DNA of 64,000 nucleotides from DASQEH01 sp038237745. GTDB taxonomy: Bacteria; Actinomycetota; Actinomycetes; Propionibacteriales; Nocardioidaceae. The stretch is from assembly GCA_038237745.1 (NCBI GenBank), contig JBBRYJ010000005.1, positions 1-64,000 on the forward strand, read 5' to 3'. This document shows, one piece after another, positions 33,612-42,475 of this stretch (positions within the stretch are counted from its first letter, which is position 1; the number at the start of each line of letters is the position of its first letter). The notes beneath the pieces were generated by a model. That model was given only the letters and a program-made list of their open reading frames with translations. It had not been told where the DNA came from and made no database searches. Both the position numbers and the translations under genes were made by a program.

Positions 33612-35690
33612 GTGCCCGCACGCGCGTCAGCGGTGGACCCGTCGTACAACGCACGTCACCTACTCGTGCTCGAGGGCCTGGAGGCTGTCCGCAAGCGCCC
33701 CGGCATGTACATCGGCTCGACCGACACACGTGGTCTCATGCACTGCGTCTGGGAGGTGATCGACAACGGAGTCGACGAGGCGCTGGCCGGGTTCTGTCGA
33801 CGCATCGAAGTCGTCCTGACCGCCGACGGGTCGGTGGAGGTGCGAGACGACGGCAGGGGTATCCCCGTGGACCTCGAGCCGAAGACGGGTCTCACCGGGG
33901 TCGAAGTCGTCTACACCCGACTGCACGCAGGTGGGAAGTTCGGCGGGGGCTCATATGTCGCCACGGGCGGTCTGCACGGTGTCGGGGCCTCTGTGGTCAA
34001 CGCGCTGTCGAGCCGACTCGACGTCGAGGTCGACCGCAACGGTGTGACATCGGCGATGTCTTTCCAGCGCGGAGTGCCGGGCACTTTCACCGCAGCCGGT
34101 CCGGAAGCGGCTTTCAACCCGGTGTCCGGACTGGCGGCTGCGGGGCGGGTCAAGAAGGGTGTGACAGGAACTCGCGTGCGCTTCTGGCCGGACAGCCAAG
34201 TCTTCACCAAGGAGGCGTCATTCTCGTACGACGAGCTCGTCACCCGGGCTCGGCAGACGTCCTTCCTCGTGCCCGGACTCGAGATCTCCATCCGCGACGA
34301 GCGGGGCGACGAGGTGGTCGATGCGCGGTTCCGCCACGAGGGGGGCATTGCCGAGTTCTGCGACTTCCTGGCGACCGACGAGCCGGTGAGCGAGGTGCTA
34401 CGGCTTCACGGTGTCGGCACCTTCACCGAGACGGTCCCGCTCCTCGACGATGCCGGACACCTGACGCCACAGGACATCGAGCGCGAGCTGACCGTCGACG
34501 TCGCGGTGCGCTGGGGCGGGGGCTACCACACGGAGGTGCGCTCGTTCGTCAACGTCATCGCCACGCCGAAGGGCGGCACCCACGTGCTCGGGTTCGAGCG
34601 GGCACTCACGAAGACGTTCAACGAGGTCCTGCGCCAGACCCGCCTGACGAAGTCAGGGGAGCCCGACGTCACCAAGGAGGACATCCTCGAAGGACTCACC
34701 GCCGTGGTGACCGTCCGGCTGGCCGAACCCCAGTTCGAGGGCCAGACCAAGGAGGTACTCGGCACCCCGGCCGTCACTCGGATCGTCACCTCGGTGGTGG
34801 CTGGTCAGCTGAGGGCCTTCCTCACGTCGACTCGCCGACTTGACAAGCCGCAGGCCCGGGCCGTCCTCGAGAAGGTCGTGAACGCCGCTCGGACCCGGCT
34901 GGCGGCGCGTCAGCAGAGAGACACCCAGCGTCGCAAGAACGCGCTCGAGTCGAGTGCTCTGCCCGCGAAGCTGGCCGACTGCCGAAGTACCGACGTCGAG
35001 CGCAGTGAGCTGTTCATCGTCGAGGGCGACTCGGCGCTCGGTACGGCGAAGCTCGCCCGCGACTCCGAGTACCAGGCGCTGCTGCCGATCCGAGGCAAGA
35101 TCCTCAACACCCAGAAGAAGTCGTCGGGGGAGATGCTGCAGAACGCCGAGTGCGCCTCGATCATCCAGGTTGTGGGAGCCGGCAGCGGCCGGACGTTCGA
35201 CCTGGTCCAGGCGCGCTACGGGAAGATTATCTTCATGGCCGACGCCGACACCGACGGCGCCCATATCCGTTGCCTGCTTGCCACCTTGTTCCACAAGCAC
35301 ATGCGAGAGCTGCTTGCCGACGGGCGCGTGTACTCCGCCGTCCCACCGCTGCACCGCATCGAGCTGTCGAACCCCAGGAAGGGGATGGAGAGGTACGTCT
35401 ACACCTACAGCGACGCCGAGCTCCAGCGCCGGCTTGCGGAGCTCGCCAAGAAGGGCGTGCGGTGGAAGGAGCCGGTGCAGCGCTACAAGGGCCTGGGAGA
35501 GATGGACGCACACCAGCTTGCTGAGACGACGATGGACCCTCGGCACCGGACTCTGCGCCGCATCACCATCGACGACGCCGAAGGTGCCGAACAGGTCTTC
35601 GAGCTGTTGATGGGTAACGACGTGGCCCCACGCAAGGAGTTCATCGTGCAGGGGGCGTACGAGCTCGACGCCGAGCGGATCGACGCCTGA
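33612..35690 (+). CDS. parE: DNA topoisomerase IV subunit B (ParE-type)
   Basis: 692 residues from the GTG at 33612 after GAAGGAGACTC. GHKL ATPase domain: RKRPGMYIGST, EVIDNGVDEAL and GGLHGVGASVVNALS. Transducer domain follows. TOPRIM: FIVEGDSALGTAK (~residue 470) and MADADTDGAH (~543). C-terminus QRYKGLGEMDAHQLAETTMDP. The EGDSALGTAK variant (instead of EGDSAGGSAK) and the ending GNDVAPRKEF match actinobacterial ParE more than GyrB. With ParC it decatenates daughter chromosomes. parC lies 13 kb away on the other strand, not adjacent. Confidence 0.9.
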   Translation: MPARASAVDPSYNARHLLVLEGLEAVRKRPGMYIGSTDTRGLMHCVWEVIDNGVDEALAGFCRRIEVVLTADGSVEVRDDGRGIPVDLEPKTGLTGVEVVYTRLHAGGKFGGGSYVATGGLHGVGASVVNALSSRLDVEVDRNGVTSAMSFQRGVPGTFTAAGPEAAFNPVSGLAAAGRVKKGVTGTRVRFWPDSQVFTKEASFSYDELVTRARQTSFLVPGLEISIRDERGDEVVDARFRHEGGIAEFCDFLATDEPVSEVLRLHGVGTFTETVPLLDDAGHLTPQDIERELTVDVAVRWGGGYHTEVRSFVNVIATPKGGTHVLGFERALTKTFNEVLRQTRLTKSGEPDVTKEDILEGLTAVVTVRLAEPQFEGQTKEVLGTPAVTRIVTSVVAGQLRAFLTSTRRLDKPQARAVLEKVVNAARTRLAARQQRDTQRRKNALESSALPAKLADCRSTDVERSELFIVEGDSALGTAKLARDSEYQALLPIRGKILNTQKKSSGEMLQNAECASIIQVVGAGSGRTFDLVQARYGKIIFMADADTDGAHIRCLLATLFHKHMRELLADGRVYSAVPPLHRIELSNPRKGMERYVYTYSDAELQRRLAELAKKGVRWKEPVQRYKGLGEMDAHQLAETTMDPRHRTLRRITIDDAEGAEQVFELLMGNDVAPRKEFIVQGAYELDAERIDA

Positions 35691-35743
35691 CGCCTCTGCC
35701 CGCCCGCCCGACCGGTCGGAGAGGTAAGCCGCCCAGCCAAGCC

Positions 35744-36580
35744 TCAGCCGAACCGGCCGTTGACATAGTCGGCCGTCCGACCGTCACGTGGGTTGTGGAA
35801 GATCGACTCCGTCGTCCCGCTCTCCACGATGTAGCCGGGCGACCTCTCCTCAGCGAGGAAGAAGGCGCAGTACTGCGATACTCGCGCCGCCTGCTGCATG
35901 TTGTGGGTCACGATGACGATGGTCACCTCATCGGACAGATCGGAGATCGTCTCCTCGATGCGCCGCGTCGACGTGGGGTCCAGTGCGGAGCACGGTTCGT
36001 CCATCAGGAGTACGTCCGGCTCGACCGCCAGCGCGCGAGCGATGCACAGACGCTGCTGCTGCCCACCCGAGAGCGCACCACCGAGCTCGGAGAGCCGGTC
36101 CTTGACCTCGCGCCACAGCCCGGCCTTCGTCAGACAGGTCTCCACGAGCTCTGCCCGCTCGGAGCGCGACGCGCGGGTGCCGGTGAGCTTGAGACCGGAC
36201 GTGACGTTGTCGCCGATCGTCATGGCGGGGAACGGGTTGGGCTTCTGGAATACCATACCGATCCGCTTGCGAGCGTCGGTGAGCTTCCGGTCGGGTGCGT
36301 AGATGTCCTCACCGTCGAGCTCGACGCTTCCGGCGAGCGCCGCCGTCGGCACGAGCTCGTGCATTCTGTTGAGAATGCGGAGGAACGTTGACTTGCCGCA
36401 CCCGCTCGGCCCGATGAGTGCCGTCACATGCCCGGCCGACATGGTGAGCGAGACCCGCTCAAGAACGCGATGACGTCCGAACCAGGCAGACACGTCGACA
36501 GCTTCCAACGTGCAACCGCGAGCCTCTCCCAGGGGCGCCCGCCCTGCGTTCGGCAGCTCAATGACCTGAGAGGACGTCAC
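35744..36580 (-). CDS. pstB: Phosphate ABC transporter ATP-binding protein PstB
   Basis: 278 residues. Walker A GPSGCGKSTF (~residues 57-66), FQKPNPFPAMTIGDNV (the PstB-specific Q-loop region), signature ALSGGQQQRLCIARAL (~168-183), Walker B VLLMDEPCSALDP (~189-201) and VTHNMQQAARVS. It energises high-affinity phosphate uptake with PstC and PstA. It is separated from the pstC-pstA-pstS operon by about 6 kb of other phosphate-cluster genes and has its own PHO-box-like repeat 99 bases upstream. It converges on parE. Confidence 0.93.
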   Translation of the reverse strand: MTSSQVIELPNAGRAPLGEARGCTLEAVDVSAWFGRHRVLERVSLTMSAGHVTALIGPSGCGKSTFLRILNRMHELVPTAALAGSVELDGEDIYAPDRKLTDARKRIGMVFQKPNPFPAMTIGDNVTSGLKLTGTRASRSERAELVETCLTKAGLWREVKDRLSELGGALSGGQQQRLCIARALAVEPDVLLMDEPCSALDPTSTRRIEETISDLSDEVTIVIVTHNMQQAARVSQYCAFFLAEERSPGYIVESGTTESIFHNPRDGRTADYVNGRFG

Positions 36581-36925
36581 AGCAGGGCTCTCCTAGGCGT
36601 GGGACCGCGGGCCATCGACAGGTGGACCACAGAGATCGTAGGGGGCTGCACGATCCGCGACGACGCATGTAGGTAGCGGCCACGTGAACAGTGAGAGAAC
36701 GCCGGGGCTCGCTGTCATGGGCTCCCACAGGGGGGTGCCCCCTTTTTCCACAGCCCCGCTCGCCGTTGGCCGCTTGGACACCAACTCGTCATGTAGTGAT
36801 CTCGCGCCGGTCGTTGTGCCGTGACTGCGCTCCAAGCACGATCGTGGGGTACTCCTGGCGCCGCCCGAAACCGCGGGTCAGACAACGTGTGCCTGCGGTG
36901 ACGTGGGCAGAGGAGGAATCCCTAG
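36581..36925. other. Divergent control region between pstB and the PstS-like gene
   Basis: 345 bases without a gene. It holds a PHO-box-like repeat (36679-36700) and, at 36729-36747, a short AGGGG/CCCCT stem followed by five T on the plus strand. That hairpin is too short to call a terminator with confidence, but it would lie in the 5' leader of the PstS-like gene. The plus-strand ribosome site GAGGAGGAATCCC is at the right end. Confidence 0.5.
36679..36700 (-). promoter_or_regulatory. PHO-box-like direct repeat upstream of pstB
   Basis: On the minus strand GTTCTCTCACT is followed directly by GTTCACGTGGC. Both units start with GTTC at an 11-base period, as PhoP sites do in actinobacteria. 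99 bases upstream of pstB and 225 upstream of the divergent PstS-like gene. Confidence 0.6.
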
Positions 36926-37882
36926 ATGAGAAAGTCCCTTGCTCGTGGTGGCGCCCTGGTCGCCGCGGCACTAGCCCTTACGCTTCCCGCGCTGACGCCG
37001 GCTCAGGCCGACCCGGCTTTCGTCCCAGACTCCAACGACATCGTAGGCGTGGGCTCCGACACCACGGAGTTCGTGATGCAGAGACTTGCCGTGAACTTCA
37101 ACACCCTTCAGATCGGCGGCACCCGCCGGATGGCTTCCTTCAACGCCACTGGGTCGGCGACGATCGTCCCCCGCGCCGGAGCCCCCGCAATCACGCGGCC
37201 CAACGGGTCGTCGGCAGGCATCGCCGAGCTTCGCAACAACAACGCCATCTCGTTCGCTCGGTCGTCTCGCGGCCCGAACTCCACCGGTGACACGGGAACG
37301 CTGTTCTTCCCGTACGCCTCCGACCGGCTCGGGTACGTCTACGCCAAGCCGACCACGCACGTGAAGCTCACTCTCTCCGCGGCAGACCTGCAGGCGATCT
37401 ACACGTGCCAGAAGACGAACTGGAGCCAGTTCGGTCGGCCCGCGGGCCACATCCACGCGAAGATCCCCCAGCCCGGTTCCGGCACGCGCAAGTTCTTCCT
37501 CGACTCCATCGGTGTCACCGAGGCGCAGGTCGTGGACGCCATCGCTCAGCCCGACAGCGTCTGCAGCGTCAGCGAGACGCAGGAGCACGACCCGAACGCC
37601 GTGATCGGTGACCCGGACGCGATCTCGCCGTTCTCCTTCGCGCGCTACAAGATCCTCTCCGCGGCGACCAAGACCAACATCGGCTACGCGGCGAAGGCGC
37701 CCTTCAACGTGCGGCGCAACGTCTACAACGTCATCCGGACCAGCGACTCCGGCTCGCTGGCTCAGTTCTTCAACGACAGCAGCTGGATCTGCACGAGCGC
37801 CAAGGCTGACAGCATCATCACCGGACAGGGCTTCAACCGCCTGCCCGCCGGTCAGTGCGGGGTGGCTGTGGTAGCTCCGTGA
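36926..37882 (+). CDS. Secreted PstS-like substrate-binding protein
   Basis: 318 residues; ATG after GAGGAGGAATCCCTAG. Signal peptide MRKSLARGGALVAAALALTLPALTPAQA. Type II periplasmic-binding fold: NDIVGVGSDTTEFVMQRL at the start (anion-binding loop), RPNGSSAGIAEL, and IPQPGSGTRKFFL in the hinge, the region where PstS binds phosphate through Ser and Arg. No lipobox Cys, so it is released or held by other means. It differs from the PstS at 42472 and may bind phosphate or a related anion. It is divergent from pstB and shares the PHO-box region. Confidence 0.8.
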   Translation: MRKSLARGGALVAAALALTLPALTPAQADPAFVPDSNDIVGVGSDTTEFVMQRLAVNFNTLQIGGTRRMASFNATGSATIVPRAGAPAITRPNGSSAGIAELRNNNAISFARSSRGPNSTGDTGTLFFPYASDRLGYVYAKPTTHVKLTLSAADLQAIYTCQKTNWSQFGRPAGHIHAKIPQPGSGTRKFFLDSIGVTEAQVVDAIAQPDSVCSVSETQEHDPNAVIGDPDAISPFSFARYKILSAATKTNIGYAAKAPFNVRRNVYNVIRTSDSGSLAQFFNDSSWICTSAKADSIITGQGFNRLPAGQCGVAVVAP

Positions 37883-37916
37883 TCGGAGCGCCCAACCTTC
37901 GCTGACTCTGACGCTC

Positions 37917-37959
37917 TTGGAGCCCCGCACCAGCTAGCCAGGCTGGTTCGGGGCTCCAA
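37917..37959. terminator. Terminator after the PstS-like gene (bidirectional)
   Basis: TTGGAGCCCCG pairs with CGGGGCTCCAA; inside, ACCAGC pairs with GCTGGT. It lies between the convergent PstS-like and transglycosylase genes and can serve both. Confidence 0.75.
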
Positions 37960-38034
37960 CTGTGTTCGCTGACATCTCGCAACCTCGGAGGGCGGGTGTC
38001 GGGCGACGCAGCGGCATACGGGCAATTGCGCCGG

Positions 38035-38703
38035 CTAGTCCGGCGGCGCCGACCTGGACCGTTGGGCGAAGGTGTTCGTGGCGGTCTCCACCGCAACCAG
38101 GTACTCGCTGGAGTGGTTGTACGAGAGTACGGCCGCGTTCCAACCGGAAGGTGTCGTCAGGTCGCCCGACGCGCACAGGTAGCGGGCGGCAGCAAGCGAG
38201 GCGTCGTCGATGTCCTGCGGGTTCTTGACGCCGTCTCGGTCCCCGTCGGCGCGCCACACGGTCCACGTCGATGGCAGGAACTGCAATGGTCCGATCGCAC
38301 GGTCGAGGGTTGAGTCCCCGTCGTACGCGCCGTTGTCGGAGTCAGGTACAGCGGCTACGGCCCCGCGGCCCGAGAGTGCCACCCCGACGATGGGAGTCAG
38401 CGGGCTGCCGGAGGCTAGGAGACCGCCTCCGGCCCCGCCGTTGGCCGACTCGACGTAGCCGATACCGGCCAGGGTGGGCCAGGAGAGTCCACAGTCGGGG
38501 TCCTCACTGACGAGGTCGTCCTGAGCGACGGCGAAAGCCGCGAGCGCGCGGGCCGGCACCCCGGTCAAGGGTGCGAGAGCCCCAGCCCAATCAGCGTAGG
38601 AGTCGGCGGGGGTCTGACCTGCTGCCGCCTGGGCGGTTGAGCCACGGGGCACGTGCGACCTCGTCGGAGTGGCCCCTTTCGAGGACGCCCCACCAGCCAA
38701 CAC
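38035..38703 (-). CDS. Lytic murein transglycosylase (SLT/MltB-like)
   Basis: 222 residues from the only standard start (GTG at 38703). It cleaves peptidoglycan glycan strands: LAGIGYVESANGG holds the catalytic Glu; AIGPLQFLPSTWTVW and AARYLCASGDL are family motifs. Without more sequence it would lack a signal peptide. The same frame continues upstream, without a stop, through an Arg-rich then hydrophobic stretch (SAGIAALLAVLGVTARLAG), ideal as a signal anchor, to a CTG at 38850 that overlaps the previous stop (CTGA). The other genes of this operon overlap by four bases in the same way, so the true start is probably that CTG, giving 271 residues. Confidence 0.8.
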   Translation of the reverse strand: MLAGGASSKGATPTRSHVPRGSTAQAAAGQTPADSYADWAGALAPLTGVPARALAAFAVAQDDLVSEDPDCGLSWPTLAGIGYVESANGGAGGGLLASGSPLTPIVGVALSGRGAVAAVPDSDNGAYDGDSTLDRAIGPLQFLPSTWTVWRADGDRDGVKNPQDIDDASLAAARYLCASGDLTTPSGWNAAVLSYNHSSEYLVAVETATNTFAQRSRSAPPD

Positions 38704-38846
38704 AAGGTTGGGCCCGGCGGCGTCCGGCGCCCCGGCGAGGCGCGCTGTGACTCCCAGGACAGCGAGGAGAGCCGCTATGCCGGCCGACCCCGCGGCCGCC
38801 CGGGTCGCCAGCTCGCCGTGCGCTCGCCGCCGAGCCGGAGTCCCGC

Positions 38847-41546
38847 TCAGGAGCGACCGCCCCTGGTGAGACGACGCCGGGCGAACTCCCTGACCCCGCC
38901 GAGGGCTGACACGCGGCCTGACAGCAGGAGGAGGGGCGATACGACCAGACCGCCGATGGTGAGCACGAGGAGGATCGGCAGCAGGTTGTGGGCCAGGGAC
39001 GACGACTCGGAGACCGTGTGGACCGTCTCGCCCGCGAGTGGCTGGTCGCTGCCGGTGGTCGGGGTGGACGTCCTGGGAACCGTACTAGACGGGGCTCCTG
39101 AGCTCGGCGTGGCACCTGGTGGGATCGCACCGCCTCCCGCCGGCGTGCCTGCGGGGCTACCCGCTGGGGCTCCGTTGGGCAATGCCGGTGGAACGGAGCC
39201 CGGAGAAGCGCCTGGCCCGGTTGCCGAACCGGGGGGCGGCGGTGAGCCCGACGGAGACGTCGGGCCGGCGCCCGAACCGCCGTTCGGCGTCGTCGTGGGT
39301 GGCGGGTTGTTGGCGTCCGGTGCAACCGAACCGTCCTGCTTGGAGACGTGTTCGGCGTCGGCCACTGCCTGCTTGCGCATCGAGTCGGGCAGGGAGAGGT
39401 ATCCCGCCGGCAGCCTTCCTGCCGCGTCGCCGTAGATCTGGCCGTCGGTAGCCATCCAGCTGATCATCTTGGCGTAGCTTGCCGCGTCGGAGTCGCTCAA
39501 CCCCTTGGTCGGAGCCGCAGCGTAGACGGCCATCATCCCGGGGTAGGCCGTCTTCGAGGTGGTGTCCATGTCGGACAGGATCGTCTGCGTCCGCTTGTCG
39601 ACGGTGGCCACCTTGACCGCATCCGCGAGCGACGTCGGGGTCGGCGAGACGAAGGTGCCGGACTGTGTCTGAAGGGCGGCACTCGGCAGCTGGAACTGCT
39701 GGGCGTGCGCCAGGTCGGTGATAGCCAGCAGCGACCTGCGACCGAGCGGTTGGCGGTCGGGCTTCGCCCAGGACCAGACGTCGCCGCCTTGTCCAGACAC
39801 CTTGCATACCCCGAAGTTCTGCGGCTGGCGGTCGACGAGGGCGATGGTGGCAGCCAGCAGGTCGAACACGAACTGGGACTGCTTCTCCAGCACGGGCTTC
39901 GCCGTGCACTGGGAGGTGTCCGCCTTGTCCGTCCATGGATCCCGCAGCGCGAACTGGTCGTTGGGAACGGGCCACTGCTTACCCTGGTAGTGCGGGTTCA
40001 CGGTCATTCCCCAGGGATCGGGCTTGCCGTCCAGCCAGGCGGTGGCCTGCGGGTCCGAGGCGATGTATCGGGTCACCTCGGAGACCAGGTCCGGGTTGCC
40101 CTGAACGAGGATGGGGTTGTCGATCGTCGCGAGTGGGTCGAGGCTCTTGACCATCTCCGGGTTGAGCTGACGGAACTCCGGGTCGTGCAGGAGGTCCGAC
40201 GGGTTCTTCGACAGGTACGGCACCGGAGGCGCGTAGTACGACTCGGTGACGAGCTTGGCGAGGAGCCTGGCATCGAGGCGCATCGAGTCGACCTCCTCGT
40301 AGCCCTTGTCGTCGATCGCGAAGGCCACGACGAAGCCTGTGACGGCGACGGGGGCGTTCACCACCGGTCTGTCGCGCGTCGAGGCCACCGGTTTGGTGGT
40401 GAAGGCCAGGTTCGACTGGTAGGTGCCGCTGGACCCGGTCGTCAGAGCGGCACGCGCGGCGGGGTCGTTGGTCCGCGTGAAGGAGAGCTTGAAGAGGTCG
40501 CTGGAGCCACAGAACTTCGGCACCCACGAGAGCATCGCCTCGTCGAGCAGCTGCGAGCCCTGGGTCGGCACGGCCGGCCGGGAGTCGAGGTCGCATACGT
40601 CAGGGAAGGGCTTGAAGGTGACCGGGAAGACGACCCTGTTCTGCCAGTTCGAGGCGCTCTGCCACTGCAGGTAACTGGCGCTGTAGGCGTTGGTCTCCTG
40701 TGGGGGCAGGCACGCCGTCGCGTTGATGCAGTGCATGGGCCTGATCGGTACGACGACGATCGAGCAGGCGCCGTGCTGGCGAGTCGTCGGGTCGCCGCAC
40801 CCGAGGCTCTGCGGCGCCTCCTTCGTCGACCTGACCTCGAACTTGGCGTCGGTCCGGCTGCCGTCGGTCTCGGTCCACGTGGCGTACCAGTTGGTCCCGA
40901 TGACGTTCGCGTCGCTGTAGTCGCTCGGCACGGGAACCGGCTGGTAGATGCCGGGCGCGGTGAGGAGCTTCCCAGACGTGTCACGGAACGGGCGTGAGTC
41001 GTACGGCGAAGAAGCCTGGACCTCCTTGCTCTCGAGAGCATCCGTCGTCGCCGAGTACAGGAACCGCTGCGGCAGGGGGCAGTCCTCCGGGGTGACCGTT
41101 GCCGGGTCCGCTCCCTGGCACTCGAGAATCACGACGGGGTAGGCGGAGCGGGTAGGCGCCTGGGGGGCCTGATGAGTGCTCTCGACTCCGTCGGGCTGCT
41201 CGGTCGGGAGGAAACCGTGCCACGAGATCGACACGATCTCCCGGGTGGAGAGCTGCTTCGTCTTCGAGACGGTAACGCTCCCGACGCGCGACTTTCCGAC
41301 GGAGTCGCGCCACTTGACGGTCTTGGTGACCTCCGACCCCGAGGCTCCGGCGGCCGGTCCGGCGGCCGGCTGGGCGGCGGACAGCGCCCCAACCGCGAGA
41401 TCGGGTCTCGACCCCGCTGCGGAAGACCCGGCGATGCCTGCTCCGGGTGAGCCGGCGGCCCCCAGTACCAGCGACGCGGCCGCCACGAGCAGGGCGAGGG
41501 CTGTACGGCGGTACGTCGTAATACCTGGTTGGTCATAGCTCGGCAT
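38847..41546 (-). CDS. Large PstS-related extracellular protein with C-terminal membrane anchor
   Basis: 899 residues from the ATG at 41546 (TGGAGCCGCC upstream). Signal peptide RRTALALLVAAASLVLGAAG. Two large extracellular parts: a beta-rich N-terminal domain with several Cys pairs (residues ~80-430), and a substrate-binding-like part (~450-760) with TAYPGMMAVYAAAPTKGL and ISWMATDGQIYGDAAGRLPAGYLSL, which match the C-terminal lobe of PstS. A Pro/Gly/Ser linker (~770-840) leads to one membrane helix (LLPILLVLTIGGLVVSPLLLL) and a basic tail. There is no LPxTG. It belongs to the pst operon, 11 bases after the sortase-like gene. Probably a surface receptor; ligand not known. Confidence 0.65.
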   Translation of the reverse strand: MPSYDQPGITTYRRTALALLVAAASLVLGAAGSPGAGIAGSSAAGSRPDLAVGALSAAQPAAGPAAGASGSEVTKTVKWRDSVGKSRVGSVTVSKTKQLSTREIVSISWHGFLPTEQPDGVESTHQAPQAPTRSAYPVVILECQGADPATVTPEDCPLPQRFLYSATTDALESKEVQASSPYDSRPFRDTSGKLLTAPGIYQPVPVPSDYSDANVIGTNWYATWTETDGSRTDAKFEVRSTKEAPQSLGCGDPTTRQHGACSIVVVPIRPMHCINATACLPPQETNAYSASYLQWQSASNWQNRVVFPVTFKPFPDVCDLDSRPAVPTQGSQLLDEAMLSWVPKFCGSSDLFKLSFTRTNDPAARAALTTGSSGTYQSNLAFTTKPVASTRDRPVVNAPVAVTGFVVAFAIDDKGYEEVDSMRLDARLLAKLVTESYYAPPVPYLSKNPSDLLHDPEFRQLNPEMVKSLDPLATIDNPILVQGNPDLVSEVTRYIASDPQATAWLDGKPDPWGMTVNPHYQGKQWPVPNDQFALRDPWTDKADTSQCTAKPVLEKQSQFVFDLLAATIALVDRQPQNFGVCKVSGQGGDVWSWAKPDRQPLGRRSLLAITDLAHAQQFQLPSAALQTQSGTFVSPTPTSLADAVKVATVDKRTQTILSDMDTTSKTAYPGMMAVYAAAPTKGLSDSDAASYAKMISWMATDGQIYGDAAGRLPAGYLSLPDSMRKQAVADAEHVSKQDGSVAPDANNPPPTTTPNGGSGAGPTSPSGSPPPPGSATGPGASPGSVPPALPNGAPAGSPAGTPAGGGAIPPGATPSSGAPSSTVPRTSTPTTGSDQPLAGETVHTVSESSSLAHNLLPILLVLTIGGLVVSPLLLLSGRVSALGGVREFARRRLTRGGRS

Positions 41547-41557
41547 GGCGGCTCCAG

Positions 41558-42475
41558 TCACATCAGGTTGGGCAGCAGCAGGGCGGCGCTGTCGCAGGCA
41601 CCCCAGAGGGCGGCGAGGACGAGCGGGACACCGACGAGCCAGGTCTGGGGGCCTCCCCAGTTGAGAGAGGCCCAGACCCCGAAGCAGCCGGCGCAGATGA
41701 GAGCGAGAAGCCACAGCACGAGGGGCAGCAGGGCCGACGAGTCCGACGCGGTCGGGGACTCGAACGGTGCCATGAGCACAGCCGGTCGAGGCGGCGTCAC
41801 GGTGGGGTCGCTCGTCAGGAGTGCGTCGACGTAGACCGTGCGCGAGGGCTGCAGGAGGGAGCCCTCCATCGTGACGAGCACGAGGCGGGACTGGTCGGCG
41901 CCCAGCGCGGGCGGGGCGACGTCACCGTCGTGCCTGACGTCCTCGACCTGGTAGACGAACGTGCCCTGACCGGTGACGACCCTGATCCGCTGGCCGGGCC
42001 GCAGTGACGTGATGTCCCCGAACGGGGCTCCGTACGTCGTGCTGCGGCCGTACAGAATAGAGGTGCCGGCCTGTCCGGGGAGCACACTGTCGCGTTCGTG
42101 TCCTGGCCCGAGGCGCAGGTCCGAGCCGGCCGTGCCTTCCACGACGACCTGGCGGAGGCCCAGGTCGCCGATGTCCAGGATCGCGACGGGGACGCCGGGC
42201 TCGATCGCCTGGACGCCGAAGGGCGCGGTGACGGCGGCGAGCTGGGAGCGGAACTCGCTGTAGAGCAGGTCCTGCGACCGATGCTGTTGCAAGGGGCTGA
42301 GCACGAAGACGAATGCCAAGAAGGCCAGGCACAGCATCGACACAAGTCCCAGCGACCAGGCGGTCAGGTTCGCCGCTTTCACCGCTGCGGGCCGTTGGGT
42401 GGCGATGCCCGACGGGGTCGACGAGCCGTGGGGTAGCACGTCCACCGGCCGCAGCTGCTCGCGGACGGCGGTCAT
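41558..42475 (-). CDS. Sortase-fold membrane protein lacking catalytic His and Cys
   Basis: 305 residues; ATG at 42475 overlaps the pstS stop (ATGA). One N-terminal membrane helix (~37-60), a sortase-like barrel (~85-220) and two C-terminal helices (~240-300). The barrel has SILYGRSTTYGAPFGDITSL, GQRIRVVTGQGTFVYQVEDV and RLVLVTMEG. In active sortases the first block is A-G-H-R and the last ends T-C. Here His is replaced (Gly143/Arg144) and Cys by Met203, while the Arg (R212) remains. It is thus probably not a transpeptidase; I infer a scaffold or binding role for the two anchored PstS-type proteins next to it. Confidence 0.7.
   Translation of the reverse strand: MTAVREQLRPVDVLPHGSSTPSGIATQRPAAVKAANLTAWSLGLVSMLCLAFLAFVFVLSPLQQHRSQDLLYSEFRSQLAAVTAPFGVQAIEPGVPVAILDIGDLGLRQVVVEGTAGSDLRLGPGHERDSVLPGQAGTSILYGRSTTYGAPFGDITSLRPGQRIRVVTGQGTFVYQVEDVRHDGDVAPPALGADQSRLVLVTMEGSLLQPSRTVYVDALLTSDPTVTPPRPAVLMAPFESPTASDSSALLPLVLWLLALICAGCFGVWASLNWGGPQTWLVGVPLVLAALWGACDSAALLLPNLM

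Noticed and set aside
33612..35690. Calling the topoisomerase subunit GyrB
   Set aside because: EGDSALGTAK and the ending GNDVAPRKEF fit actinobacterial ParE, and the partner at 48955 fits ParC.
36729..36747. Hairpin with T-run as a terminator
   Set aside because: The stem is only five pairs and no plus-strand gene precedes it; kept only as a note on the leader.
39348..40997. 549-codon plus-strand frame opposite the large PstS-related gene
   Set aside because: Composition is dominated by Arg, Gly and Val with no motif; the minus-strand protein has signal, Cys pairs and anchor.
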